From positions 124,001 through 188,000 of the forward strand of contig NZ_JABJQZ010000005.1 in NCBI RefSeq assembly GCF_013155335.1: a DNA stretch of 64,000 nucleotides. The letters are read 5' to 3'. Made by a program: the position numbers and the translations under genes. Below the pieces are notes generated by a model. That model did not search any database, was not told where the DNA came from, and saw only the letters and a list, made by a program, of their open reading frames with translations. This DNA comes from Nocardioides sp. zg-1230 (GTDB lineage Bacteria; Actinomycetota; Actinomycetes; Propionibacteriales; Nocardioidaceae). Shown piece after piece: positions 42,901 to 51,578 of this stretch; within the stretch, counting starts at the first letter, position 1, and each line of letters begins with the position of its first letter.

Positions 42901-45900
42901 GCTCGGCGGCTCGCGCAACCTGTCCAACATCGACGCCGGCGACCACGTGTCCTACGCGCCGATCAGCCTCTACCAGGTCCCGCGGCTGCGCTTCCGGGTC
43001 GCCTCGGCCGGTGCAGGCGGCACCATCGAGGCCCGCCTCGACAGCCCGACCGGGCCCCTGGCCGGCTCGGTCGACGTCCCGGTGACCGGCGGCTGGCAGC
43101 AGTGGCAGTTCGTCGACATGGACATCGCGGAGTCGGCACAGGAGGGCTCGCACGAGCTGTTCCTGGTCTTCACCAACGACGACCCGTCGGCCACCGGGCT
43201 GTTCAACGTCAACTTCTTCGACGCCGCCGGCAAGGGCGTCTCGGTCAACTCGCGACCGCAGGTGGGCGCGCAGGGCACCCCCAGCCAGGGCACGGCGCCG
43301 CTGACCGTGGACTTCACCGGCTCCGCGTCGGACTACGACGGCGACGAGCTGACCTACACGTGGGACTTCGGGGTCGCCGGGGACGGTGACACCGCCACCA
43401 CCCTCGACGCCCAGTACACCTACACCGAGCCGGGCACCTACACCGCGCGGCTGACCGCGACCGACCCGACCGGCGCCGAGGGCTACTCGACGGTGCCGAT
43501 CCGGGTCCTCAACGCCTGCGGCGTCCAGCAGTCCGACGAGTTCGGCGGGTCGACGCTCGACGGCAAGTGGGAGGTCATCGACGACACCGGCATGGCCGAG
43601 GTGTCGGACGGCAGCCTGCGCCTGCCGATTCAGCCGACCAGCATGTACGGACCGGGCGGCAACGTCACCGACGTCATCGTCCAGGACGCTCCGGACGGCG
43701 CCTTCGAGGTGACGGCCAAGGTGACCGCAGACGTCACCGAGAACTACCAGCAGGCCGGGCTGCGGCTCTACTCCGACGAGGAGAACTGGGCCTCGGTCCA
43801 CCTCATCTCGGCCGGCGGGGTGCGCGACGTCGAGTTCATCTACGAGGCCGCCGGCAACCCGCGCAACGAGGCGGCCGACAAGCTGGGTGGCGTCCCGGCC
43901 GGGTTCCCCACGACCTACTACGTGCGTCTGATCTCCGACGGCACCAACCTGACGGCGGCGTACTCCGCCGACGGCGAGACCTTCTCATCGGTCGGCCGCC
44001 CGGCACCGCTGAGCACGTTCGCCGACCCGAAGATCGGCCCGACGGCGCTCTCGGGCGCCGAGGTGGGCCAGCCGGAGGCGGCCTTCGACTGGATCCGCTT
44101 CGAGCCCGACGGCACGGGCGGTGCTTCCGACCCGACCGACGAGTTCGACGGAGCCGACCTCGACGACTGCCGCTGGAACGCCTCGGTGCGCGAGGACCCC
44201 TCGCGCCACGAGGTCGCCGACGGTGCGCTGACGATCACCACCACCGGTGGTGACCTCTACCAGGACTCCGACCCGTCGGGCACGACGAACCTGATCCTGC
44301 AGTCGGCAGCCAACACGACCGACGACTACACCCTGGAGACGCGTGTGTCGACGACGTTCACCGACGGCTACGCCCAGGCGGGCCTGATCGTCTACGGCGA
44401 CGACGACAACTACGTCAAGCTGGACCCGATCGCCGATACCGGCCAGGGCCGGATCAATCGGGTCGAGCTCCGCTCGGAACGCAACGGCGCGATCCTCGAC
44501 CCGCAGCCCCAGATAGACGCCCCGGCCAACGTGTCGTCGTACCGGCTGCGGCTGACCAAGACCGGGGACTCGTACGTCGGCGAGGTCGCCTTCGACGGCG
44601 GTGACTGGCAATCGGTTGGCACCGTCACCCACCCGGACGCCGGGATGGACTTCGGCCTGTTCGCGATCGGCGTCCAGCAGCCCGACCGGACGGCGACGTT
44701 CGACTACTTCCGGGTCACCCCGGCGGCAGCCGCGAACAGGCCGCCGGTCGCCGACGACGACACCGCCATCGTCACCGCGGGCCGGGCGGTCGACATCGCG
44801 GTGCTGACCGGTGACACCGACCCCGACGGCGACGCCCTCACCGTCGAGTCCGTCACCCCACCCGGCGACGGCACGGCCGTGGTCAACGACGACAAGACGA
44901 TCCGCTACACGCCCGACGCCGCGTTCGCCGGGACCGACACGTTCGGATACACGGTCACCGACGGCAACGGCGGCAGCGACACCGGCACCGTCACGGTGAC
45001 GGTCACCGAGGACTGCGGCCTGGAGACGCCGGACGACACCTTCGAGGGCACCAGCCTCGACACCTGCCGGTGGAACGCGATCGTGGCGGACGACCCGACC
45101 AAGCGCCGGGTGGCCGACGGACGCCTCTTCCTCACCACCACGGCCGGCGAGATCTACCAGACCGGCACCGGCAAGTCGAACCTCGTCCTGCAGTCGGCCG
45201 ACCACGCCGGTGAGGACTGGACGCTGGAGACCCACGCCGACGTGTCCACGCTCGACGGTGGCTACAGCCAGGCGGGCCTGATGGCCTACGCCGACGACGC
45301 GAACTACGTGAAGCTCGTGGTCATCTCCGACGACGGCAGGCAGGCGCCCAACCGGGTCGAGCTGCGCTCCGAGGTGGGCAACGTGATCGTCGGGGCCAAC
45401 CCGCAACCCGAGCTCGCGATCCCCGACGGGACCGACCTCACCGACATGCGGTTCCGCCTCACCAGGACAGGCACGAGCTATGCCGGGGAGGCGTCCTTCG
45501 ACGGCGGTGAGACGTGGGTCGACCTGCCTCGCGCGGTCGAGAACGAGATGGTCGCGCCCCGCTTCGGCGTCTTCGCCGCAGGGGTGATGCAGGAGGGTGA
45601 CGAGGTCTCGTTCGACGCCTTCCTGGTCGACGGCGAGGACCCGGTCGACCCCGACCCGGTCAACGCCGCCCCCGTGGCGGTCGATGACACCGCGACCACC
45701 ACGCGGGGCACGGCCGTCGACATCGCGGTGCTGGCGAACGACACGGACGCCGACGAGGGTGACGAGCTCGCGGTGTCGTCGGTGACCGAGCCGGCGCACG
45801 GCACTGCCGTCGCTCGGGCCGACGGCACCGTGACCTACACGCCGGACGCCGGTTACACGGGGACGGACACGTTCGACTACGTGGTGAGCGACGGCACCGA

Positions 45901-46510
45901 CTCCGACACCGGCACGGTGACCGTCACGGTCACCAAGAAGGACGAAGAGCCGCCGGCACCGGGGACTCCCGACACCACCATCACGGGCGCGCCGCGTGAC
46001 GGCACGCGGGCGAAGACGGCGACCATCAGGTTCGCCGCCAGCGGCCCGGGTGCCGGGGGAGCGACGTTCGAGTGCTCCCTCGACGGCTCGGCCTGGCAGG
46101 CGTGCACCTCGCCGACGACCTACCGCGACCTCGACCCCGGGCGCCACGAGGTGCGCGTCCGGGCGGTCGGTGCCGGCGGGGCCGACGCCACCCCGGCGAC
46201 GGCGACCTGGACGATCGACCGCACCGGTCCCCGCGTGCGACAGCTCGGGCCGAAGGGCACGACCCGCGACCGCACGCCGACGCTCCGCGCGAAGATCCTC
46301 GACCGGTACTCGGAGGTGCGCGCCCGCGACCTGAAGCTGTTCGTCGGCGGGAAGCGGGTCCGGGGCGTGCGCTACGACGCCCGCAGCCAGCGGATGACCT
46401 GGACGCCGAAGCGCGCGCTCGCACCCGGCCGCTACGTCGTACGCCTCGTCACCGAGGACGCGCTCGGCAACCGGAACGTGGAGACGTGGAGGTTCACCAT
46501 CCGTCGCTGA
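39902..46510 (+). CDS. Giant secreted ThuA/PQQ sugar dehydrogenase-like/PKD multidomain protein
   Basis: This 2202-residue exported protein starts with a Tat/Sec-like signal peptide ending in PAAAA near residue 37. Domains in order, with approximate residues: ThuA-type (66-299, VFSRTTGFRHGSIGAG); glucose/sorbosone dehydrogenase-like beta-propeller (315-778, DPTAASYTIPEGN, YAMGFRNPFRMTVD); PKD (783-870); a strand-rich segment and a CBM6-like domain (990-1115); PKD (1119-1205). Three concanavalin/DUF1349-like repeats follow (1207-1405, 1413-1607, 1710-1910), with two Ig/cadherin-like repeats (1613-1703, 1920-2012) and two C-terminal Ig-like modules. There is no LPxTG or SLH anchor. ThuA plus sugar-dehydrogenase fusions are linked to carbohydrate oxidation; the exact substrate is unknown. 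The ATG follows AAGGCAGGA. Confidence 0.9.
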   Translation: MSRFRSPAARIRTSVAGVAAAAVAIGGLAAVPAAAATPGSAPDRSAPDASRGATPQATAALAEPTYDVLVFSRTTGFRHGSIGAGIRSIERLGAQYGFTVDATEDPTQFTAANLEQYEAVVWLSTTSDVLNDTQQAAFEDYIQAGGGYVGVHAASDTEYTWPWYGELVGAYFQSHPAGTPTATIDVEDKTTASSCALPDRWERTDEWYNFQSKDDPVVNGGGADYSPRVNPNINVIATLDESTYVENDGNATDDDHPIAWYQEFDGGRSFYTGGGHTDASFSEPLFRLHLLGGIQYAAGETPDACTPPAPTDASFEQVTLAKGVDKVGEPMSISVLPDGRVLHNARDGRIFLTDLEGNTTLLHDVPIYSHDEDGLQSLTVSPSFEEDGWVYLYYAPPLATPAGDAPNDGTAADFATWQGYNVLTRMKMVDDDLDPSTEQELLRVEADRGICCHAGGAIDFDADGNLYLSTGDDSNPFASDGYAPLDERPTRNPAYDAQRSSANTNDLRGKVLRITPDPTAASYTIPEGNLFDESATTGDRTRPEIYAMGFRNPFRMTVDKRTGYVYLGEYGPDAGGANANRGPGGIVEFNQIREAGNFGWPYCTGSNTPAETYNDWDFATGTTGPKFDCTAPVNNSPRNTGLTNLPPAQPAWIKYDGGNVTYGGVTTNEFGGGGEGPMAGPVYNFDPELDSDVKFPEYFDNHFFAGEWTRGWIRDVVMDAEGDVVGIDPFFDSMTLYAAMDMEFGPDGSLYVLDYGNGGYFTGNENSAVYKINAINEGARSPSASATATPDSGAAPLEVQFSSEGSSDPDADDSIASYAWDFQNDGTVDSTEANPTFTYTETGVYDARLTVTDTTARTGVATAVVTVGNTRPSVEIELPPNGGFFEFGDSVRVKVNVTDPEDGEIDCTKVEIDYILGHDSHGHPLSSRTGCDVVLPTVRDEGHDASADIFGVINASYTDEGADGVRTLTGEDEVVLQPKRKQAEHTDTRQGVDTEATTDPLGGSRNLSNIDAGDHVSYAPISLYQVPRLRFRVASAGAGGTIEARLDSPTGPLAGSVDVPVTGGWQQWQFVDMDIAESAQEGSHELFLVFTNDDPSATGLFNVNFFDAAGKGVSVNSRPQVGAQGTPSQGTAPLTVDFTGSASDYDGDELTYTWDFGVAGDGDTATTLDAQYTYTEPGTYTARLTATDPTGAEGYSTVPIRVLNACGVQQSDEFGGSTLDGKWEVIDDTGMAEVSDGSLRLPIQPTSMYGPGGNVTDVIVQDAPDGAFEVTAKVTADVTENYQQAGLRLYSDEENWASVHLISAGGVRDVEFIYEAAGNPRNEAADKLGGVPAGFPTTYYVRLISDGTNLTAAYSADGETFSSVGRPAPLSTFADPKIGPTALSGAEVGQPEAAFDWIRFEPDGTGGASDPTDEFDGADLDDCRWNASVREDPSRHEVADGALTITTTGGDLYQDSDPSGTTNLILQSAANTTDDYTLETRVSTTFTDGYAQAGLIVYGDDDNYVKLDPIADTGQGRINRVELRSERNGAILDPQPQIDAPANVSSYRLRLTKTGDSYVGEVAFDGGDWQSVGTVTHPDAGMDFGLFAIGVQQPDRTATFDYFRVTPAAAANRPPVADDDTAIVTAGRAVDIAVLTGDTDPDGDALTVESVTPPGDGTAVVNDDKTIRYTPDAAFAGTDTFGYTVTDGNGGSDTGTVTVTVTEDCGLETPDDTFEGTSLDTCRWNAIVADDPTKRRVADGRLFLTTTAGEIYQTGTGKSNLVLQSADHAGEDWTLETHADVSTLDGGYSQAGLMAYADDANYVKLVVISDDGRQAPNRVELRSEVGNVIVGANPQPELAIPDGTDLTDMRFRLTRTGTSYAGEASFDGGETWVDLPRAVENEMVAPRFGVFAAGVMQEGDEVSFDAFLVDGEDPVDPDPVNAAPVAVDDTATTTRGTAVDIAVLANDTDADEGDELAVSSVTEPAHGTAVARADGTVTYTPDAGYTGTDTFDYVVSDGTDSDTGTVTVTVTKKDEEPPAPGTPDTTITGAPRDGTRAKTATIRFAASGPGAGGATFECSLDGSAWQACTSPTTYRDLDPGRHEVRVRAVGAGGADATPATATWTIDRTGPRVRQLGPKGTTRDRTPTLRAKILDRYSEVRARDLKLFVGGKRVRGVRYDARSQRMTWTPKRALAPGRYVVRLVTEDALGNRNVETWRFTIRR

Positions 46511-46556
46511 GGCACGCCGGGTCGCCGCACTTCACGAGCATCGGGTGAGGCGGCCC

Positions 46557-46592
46557 GGCTGGCAGGCGCCGTACGTTCGCCGCCTGCCAGCC
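46557..46592 (+). terminator. Terminator after the giant secreted protein gene
   Basis: GGCTGGCAGGCG and CGCCTGCCAGCC form a perfect 12-bp stem with a 12-base loop, 46 bases after the stop and 19 bases before the next gene. Confidence 0.75.
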
Positions 46593-46611
46593 ATCCACCC
46601 AGGAGTTCGCC

Positions 46612-47112
46612 ATGAACCAAGCCGTGCTCAGGACCCTGACCGAACCGGAGCTCGCGCTCGTGCGGGAGTCAGAACCGTCGGCGCTGCGTGACCTCTCCGA
46701 GGACGACCTCCTGGACCTGCACACTCGCGTGCGACGCGCGCGGTCCAAGCACCTGAAGGTCTACCGCAGGGGCGCCGCCGCCAGCGTCGGCCAGGCTGGC
46801 AGTCGCGGGAACGCCTCCGCGCGCAACCGGGCCGCCCGCGACAAGGCCGAGCTCTTCGAGTCGCTGCTGGCCAGGGTCAGCAGGCAGGTCGCGGTCGCGG
46901 CCCGGCGCTCGTCGGACGAGCTGCGTCGGGAGCGGCTCGCGGACGCGCGCGCGGACCGCTCCCCGGGTCCGGCTGCCGAGCCCGTGGCGCGGGTTCCCGC
47001 CGACCGACCGAGCACCAAGGCTCGGAAGGTGCGGACCACCGGGGGAGTGAAGAAGGACGCGTCCTCGCGCTCCATGGGCGCGCGCCGACAGGCCGCCCGC
47101 GACGCGCGCTGA
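46612..47112 (+). CDS. Basic hypothetical protein
   Basis: I do not recognise this 166-residue protein. It is strongly basic and apparently helical: the N-terminal half has LTEPELALVRESEPSALRDLSEDDLLDLHTRVRRARSKH as landmarks around an acidic then basic helix. The C-terminal half is rich in Arg, Ala and Lys (TTGGVKKDASSRSMGARRQAARDAR at the end). It has no signal peptide or membrane segment. The composition would suit nucleic acid binding, but this is inference. The ATG follows CAGGAG at good spacing. Confidence 0.7.
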   Translation: MNQAVLRTLTEPELALVRESEPSALRDLSEDDLLDLHTRVRRARSKHLKVYRRGAAASVGQAGSRGNASARNRAARDKAELFESLLARVSRQVAVAARRSSDELRRERLADARADRSPGPAAEPVARVPADRPSTKARKVRTTGGVKKDASSRSMGARRQAARDAR

Positions 47113-47185
47113 CACCCGCGGCGGGTGATGCGCAGCGGACCAGCGGAGGGGAGTCTCGCGACACCGGTCGTGAGGACGGAGGGCC

Positions 47186-48841
47186 ATGGCAACGCAGACC
47201 GATGTCGCGACCAGGACGAGCTGGCTCCCGCTGGTCGCCCTGGCGCTGGCCCAGTTCGTGATGGTGCTCGACCAGTCGGCGATGAACGTGTCGATCAGCA
47301 CCCTCGTGGACGACTTCGACACGACCGTGACCACGATCCAGGCCGTCATCACCCTGTACTGCCTGGTGATGGCGATGTTCATGCTCACCGGCGGCAAGAT
47401 CGGCGACATCATCGGCAGGCGCCGCGCGTTCGTCGTCGGCCTGGTCGTCTACGCCTGCGGTTCGGCGCTGACCGCCCTCGCGCCCACGGTCCTCGTGCTG
47501 ACGCTGGGGTGGTCGATCCTCGAGGGGCTCGGTGCCGCTCTCGTGCTGCCCGCCATGGTCGCCCTGATCGCCGGCAACTTCGAGGGACCGTGGCGCAAGG
47601 TGGCGTACGCCGTCATCGGCGGGGTCGCCGGAGCGGGAATCGCCGTGGGACCGATCCTGGGCGGGTGGGCGACGACGGAGTACTCGTGGCGGATCATCTT
47701 CGCCGGCGAGGTGGTCCTGGTCGCGTTGATCCTGGTGATGACCCCGAAGGTCGCGGACGCGGCACGGACCGGTCCGGCACCCAGGCTCGACACCGTCGGC
47801 ACGGTCCTGTCCGCGACGGGATTGGGGCTGGTCGTCCTCGGAGTGCTGCAGTCCAGCGTGTGGGGGTGGATCAAGCCCAAGGAGGACTCGCCGGTGACGC
47901 CGTTCGGCTTCTCGCTCACGGTCTTCGTCGTCGGCGCCGGCCTGCTGCTGCTCTGGGGGTTCACGCAGTGGCTCGAGCGTCGGGAGCGCGGCGGACGTGA
48001 CCCGCTGGTGCACCTGGCCCTGTTGAGGGTCGCTCCGCTGCGTGCCGGGCTGATCGGCCTGTTCAGCCAGAACCTCATCCTGATGGGAATCTTCTTCACG
48101 ATCCCGCTCTACCTGCAGCTGGTCGTCGGCCTTGACGCCCTGGAGACCGGCATCCAGATGCTGCCGGTCTCCATCACGATGTTCATCGCCTCCGCGGCCG
48201 GCTCGCGACTCTCGGCCCGCTTGTCCATCCGGACGATCGTGCGGGCCGGCCTGGCGACCGCCGCGCTGGCGGCCGCCCTGCTGATGGCGACGATGGAGCC
48301 GGAGCTCGACAACCCGAGCTTCCTCTTCTCGATGGCGGTCCTCGGCGTCGGGATGGGTCTGATCGCCTCCCAGCTCGGCAACGTGGTCCAGTCGTCGGTG
48401 GACGCCTCGGGACGCGGAGAGGCCGGGGGGCTGCAGTTCACCGGCCAGCAGCTCGGCTCCTCGCTGGGCGTCGCCCTCCTCGGTGCGATCGTCCTGTCCG
48501 GCCTCACCACCAACTTCCTCGACAACGTCTCCGAGGACGATCGGATCAGCAGCGCGGTGTCCGACCAGGTCGGCGTCGCGGTGGGGTCCGGGATCGACTT
48601 CGTGTCCTCGGACCAGATCGGGGCCGCTGCCCAGCAGGCCGGGCTCGACGAGACGACCTCCGACGCCTTGGTCGACGACTACGAGTCCGCCCAGCTGCAG
48701 GCACTCAAGACCGGGCTGCTGGTGGCAGGCGCCCTGGCCCTGCTGTCCCTGGCCTTCACCCGGGACCTGCCACGCCGCCTGCCCGGAGAGGCGGACGACG
48801 ACGCGGAGGATCCTGAGCCTCACCCAAGCGGGGCACGCTGA
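47186..48841 (+). CDS. MFS drug/metabolite exporter, DHA2 (14-TM) family
   Basis: This 551-residue transporter has about 14 hydrophobic segments. The first helix carries the DHA motif QFVMVLDQSAMNVSISTL, the loop 2-3 motif A reads GGKIGDIIGRRRAFV, and motif C in helix 5 is AGAGIAVGPILGGW. These point to proton-coupled export of drugs or lipids, as in the EmrB/QacA group. The ATG follows GGACGGAGGG. No regulator is adjacent. The long extracellular loop after helix 13 (STVD to ESAQLQ region) is typical of DHA2 members. Confidence 0.9.
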   Translation: MATQTDVATRTSWLPLVALALAQFVMVLDQSAMNVSISTLVDDFDTTVTTIQAVITLYCLVMAMFMLTGGKIGDIIGRRRAFVVGLVVYACGSALTALAPTVLVLTLGWSILEGLGAALVLPAMVALIAGNFEGPWRKVAYAVIGGVAGAGIAVGPILGGWATTEYSWRIIFAGEVVLVALILVMTPKVADAARTGPAPRLDTVGTVLSATGLGLVVLGVLQSSVWGWIKPKEDSPVTPFGFSLTVFVVGAGLLLLWGFTQWLERRERGGRDPLVHLALLRVAPLRAGLIGLFSQNLILMGIFFTIPLYLQLVVGLDALETGIQMLPVSITMFIASAAGSRLSARLSIRTIVRAGLATAALAAALLMATMEPELDNPSFLFSMAVLGVGMGLIASQLGNVVQSSVDASGRGEAGGLQFTGQQLGSSLGVALLGAIVLSGLTTNFLDNVSEDDRISSAVSDQVGVAVGSGIDFVSSDQIGAAAQQAGLDETTSDALVDDYESAQLQALKTGLLVAGALALLSLAFTRDLPRRLPGEADDDAEDPEPHPSGAR

Positions 48842-48934
48842 GCCGGAATGGCGGACACGGTCGGACCCGCCGGTTAGCGTGAGGGGTCGGCCACGCGGCG
48901 TCGCGTGGAGGAGCACGATCGCGGGAGGGGACCG

Positions 48935-50746
48935 GTGCTGACCCTTCTCGCCACGCTCATGGCAGGCGCCGGGCTCGTGCTCGCTGCGCTGGCGGCGTAC
49001 GTCGCCTGGCGCCGGGGCACGGCGATGGGGTGGAGCCTGGCGGTGCTGCTCGTGGCCGTCGCCTGGTGGGGGACGGCCTACGCCGTGGAGCTCTCGGTCG
49101 ACGAGGTGGCGCTCAAGAGCAGGTGGGGCGACCTCAAGTACGTCGGCATCGTCGCGCTCGCACCCGCCTGGCTCGTCTTCGTGCTGCAGTACACCGGCCG
49201 GGGCGAGCGGGTCACCCGCCGACTGGTGGCTCTGCTGGCCATCCCACCGCTCGTCGCGCTGACCATCCTGGCGGTCCCGGCCACGCACGACCTGGTGCGC
49301 TCCTACCCGTCCACGGCCCACACCGAGGAGCTGCCGATCGTCGAGTCGGGGCCGGCGTTCTGGGCGATCTTCGCCTACAACAACCTGCTGCTCGTCGGCG
49401 CGACCGTGCTGTTCGTCGCGAGCATGGTGAGGCTGGCCCGCACCTACAGCCGGATGGCGCTGGTGCTGCTGGCCTCGGCGCTGCTGCCGTGGGCGGCCAA
49501 CATCCTGCACAACCTCGAGGTCGGCTGGTTTGCCCGGATCGACCTGACCCCCTTCGCCTTCATCATCACCGGCGGTCTGCTGGTGTGGGGCCTGTTCGAG
49601 GAGCGCCTGGTCGACCTCGCCCCGCTCGCCCGCAGCGCGGTGGTCGAGAGCATGGCCGACGCCGTGTTCGTCCTCGACGCGTTCGAGCGGATCGTCGACG
49701 TCAACCCCGCCGCGGTCGCCCTCTCGGACCGCTCGCGCGGCGAGCTGGTCGGCCGGCGGGTGCGCGACCTGCTCGACACCTCGGGGATCGCAGAGGTCGG
49801 TCCCGGCGGTCTCGTGCTGGCCGACCCCACCACCGGGGACCGGCGCACCTTCGACGTCAGCCAGCAGCCGCTCACCGACATCTCCGGGCGCACCGCGGGT
49901 GAGCTCGTCGTGCTGCGCGAGGTGACCGAGCGGGTGCGCGACCAGCAGCGTCTCCAGCAGGTCCTGGAGGACCGCTCGCGCGTCGCCGCCACCCTGCAGG
50001 CGAGCATGGTGCCGACGACGCTGCCCATGGTCCCGGGCTGCGACCTCGCCAGCCGCTACGTCCCTGCAGGAGACGGCGGCGAGATCGGCGGCGACTTCCT
50101 CGACGTCTTCCCCCTCGACGACGCGACGTGGGCCTTCGTGCTCGGCGACGTCAGCGGCAAGGGCGCCGAGGCGGCCGCGGTCAGCGCTGCGACGCGCTAC
50201 ACGTTGCGAGCCCTCGCCGTCCCCGGGCTCTCTCCCGCAGCGACGCTGCGCGAGGTCAACGCCGTGCTGCTGGCGCAGACGGCGTCCGAGCGCCACTGCA
50301 CGCTCGTGCACGGGCACCTGCGACCGCCCCGCCCCTGCGACGCCCCCGACGCCCCGCTGCGCATCACCCTGTCCCTCGCCGGCCACCACTGTCCGCTCGT
50401 CCTGCGGGCGGACGGGGGAGTCGAGGAGGTCGGCACGCTCGGCACCGCGCTCGCGCTGTTCGACGACCCCGAGCTGCACGACGCAGAGGTCGAGCTCGCC
50501 CCCGGTGAGGTGCTCAGCGTCTTCACCGACGGTCTGGTCGAGGCGCGGCGCGACCGGGACCAGTTCGGCTCCGAGCGTGTCGCCGAGCTGCTGCACGCCC
50601 ACCGCGACCTCCCCGCGGACGGGCTGGCGGGCACGGTGCTCGACGCCGTCCGCGCCTTCCACGGCGACGAGCTGGTCGACGACCTCGCGATGCTCGTGAT
50701 CAGGTACGCCGGCCCGGACGAGGTCGTCGCGACCGGCACACCCTGA
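48935..50746 (+). CDS. 7TM-PAS-SpoIIE (PP2C-type) serine phosphatase
   Basis: The 603-residue protein has seven N-terminal transmembrane helices (to about residue 220, histidine-kinase-N 7TM type, with AWWGTAYAVELSVDEVALKSRWG landmarks). A PAS domain follows (235-345, ESMADAVFVLDAFERIVDVNPAA), then a SpoIIE/PP2C-type phosphatase domain (370-590). In the last, GDGGEIGGDFLDVFPLDD, LGDVSGKGAEAA and FTDGLVEARRD supply the metal-binding acidic residues. Such phosphatases typically dephosphorylate anti-sigma-factor antagonists in stress partner-switching, which fits the SigB/F-type factor at 28.6 kb. That link is inference and no RsbW/RsbV genes are in the window. The GTG at 48935 follows GGGAGGGG. 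Confidence 0.9.
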   Translation: MLTLLATLMAGAGLVLAALAAYVAWRRGTAMGWSLAVLLVAVAWWGTAYAVELSVDEVALKSRWGDLKYVGIVALAPAWLVFVLQYTGRGERVTRRLVALLAIPPLVALTILAVPATHDLVRSYPSTAHTEELPIVESGPAFWAIFAYNNLLLVGATVLFVASMVRLARTYSRMALVLLASALLPWAANILHNLEVGWFARIDLTPFAFIITGGLLVWGLFEERLVDLAPLARSAVVESMADAVFVLDAFERIVDVNPAAVALSDRSRGELVGRRVRDLLDTSGIAEVGPGGLVLADPTTGDRRTFDVSQQPLTDISGRTAGELVVLREVTERVRDQQRLQQVLEDRSRVAATLQASMVPTTLPMVPGCDLASRYVPAGDGGEIGGDFLDVFPLDDATWAFVLGDVSGKGAEAAAVSAATRYTLRALAVPGLSPAATLREVNAVLLAQTASERHCTLVHGHLRPPRPCDAPDAPLRITLSLAGHHCPLVLRADGGVEEVGTLGTALALFDDPELHDAEVELAPGEVLSVFTDGLVEARRDRDQFGSERVAELLHAHRDLPADGLAGTVLDAVRAFHGDELVDDLAMLVIRYAGPDEVVATGTP

Positions 50747-50851
50747 CCCTGCCGCAGGTCCCGGGTCGAGCCGGGACGTTGTGCCCTCCCGCTGGGTCGC
50801 CCGTGCTCACTAGCGTCGAGTCGACCTTCCCCTCATCTCGGAGGAGCGCCC

Positions 50852-51022
50852 GTGACCCGTCCACCTGCACCGCCCCCGACCGCCGCCGCCCGCGCCTGGC
50901 GGTGGCCTCGTCGTACCACCGTCCGCGTCGCTCACGCGATCGCGGTCTCCGGTGCCCCGGGTCGCCCGACACGTCGCGCAGCCGCGACGGACAGGTCAGG
51001 TCGCCCGATGGGACGGACCTGA
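50852..51022 (+). CDS. Doubtful 56-codon frame before a decayed USP gene
   Basis: A GTG at 50852 with an excellent GGAGGAG site opens a 56-codon frame rich in Pro, Ala and Arg (TRPPAPPPTAAARAW at the start). The composition is not that of a known protein, and it precedes the decayed universal stress gene. It may be the relic of a gene start whose body was lost, or a chance frame. Confidence 0.25.
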   Translation: MTRPPAPPPTAAARAWRWPRRTTVRVAHAIAVSGAPGRPTRRAAATDRSGRPMGRT

Positions 51023-51026
51023 CCCG

Positions 51027-51578
51027 ATGGGCCAGCGCGAGGAGACGGTGCCTGGCGCGAGGGAGGCCGCGGTCGGCGCTCGCGTGGTGGTGGGCGTGGA
51101 CGGGACCAGGGCGAGCGTGCACGCGGTGCGCTACGCCGCCGCGGTGCTCCTCGCCCCTCGTCTCGGTGCCCGGGACCTGGGGCTCGGAGCACACGACGGG
51201 TGTCGTGCTGGCGGCGGTCAAGCACCACAGGGACTCCGAGCGCCTGCTCGCGGAGGCCTTCGCACTCACCCGTGAGCGCGGCGCCCGGCTGGGTCCCTCC
51301 GCATGAGGGAGGAGCGTGCCCTCCACGACCTGGAGGCGCTGGTCGGGTCGTGGCGGGAGGAGTTCCCCGACGTCGATGTCGAGGTGCGCAGCCTGCAGGG
51401 GCAGGCGGCCCACTCCTTGGTGCGCGCCACCGAGCACGCTGACGAGATCGTGATCCTGCGGCGCACCCACGGCGTACCGAACGCCACGCACCTGGGCTCG
51501 ACGGGGCGCATGGTGCTGCTCCACTCCCACTGCCCGGTCCGGGTCGTGACGGCCGACCGCGTCTCGCACCTTCACCGC
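51027..51578 (+). pseudogene. Decayed universal stress protein gene
   Basis: Three pieces in two frames resemble a universal stress protein. The frame from 51027 gives ARVVVGVDGTRASVHAVRYAA, the typical first strand and helix. A second frame across about 51180-51300 gives DSERLLAEAFALTRERGARL. The frame from 51303 gives SLVRATEHADEIVILRRTHG, then LGSTGRMVLLHSHCPVRVV, the typical C-terminus. The frame changes and the missing middle strand mean no intact protein is made. The 3' end overlaps the convergent WS/DGAT gene slightly. The stretch 50747-51571 holds only this relic and the doubtful frame before it. Confidence 0.75.

Noticed and set aside
39941..43801. Long minus-strand open frame (1286 codons) opposite the giant secreted protein gene
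   Set aside because: It is a shadow frame caused by high third-position G+C. The product is Val/Gly/Arg-rich repeat-like sequence with no domain, while the plus-strand frame has clear domains.
46877..50662. Minus-strand open frame of 1261 codons opposite the MFS and SpoIIE genes
   Set aside because: It covers two well-supported plus-strand genes and has low-complexity Gln/Asp/Arg-rich content without any recognised motif.
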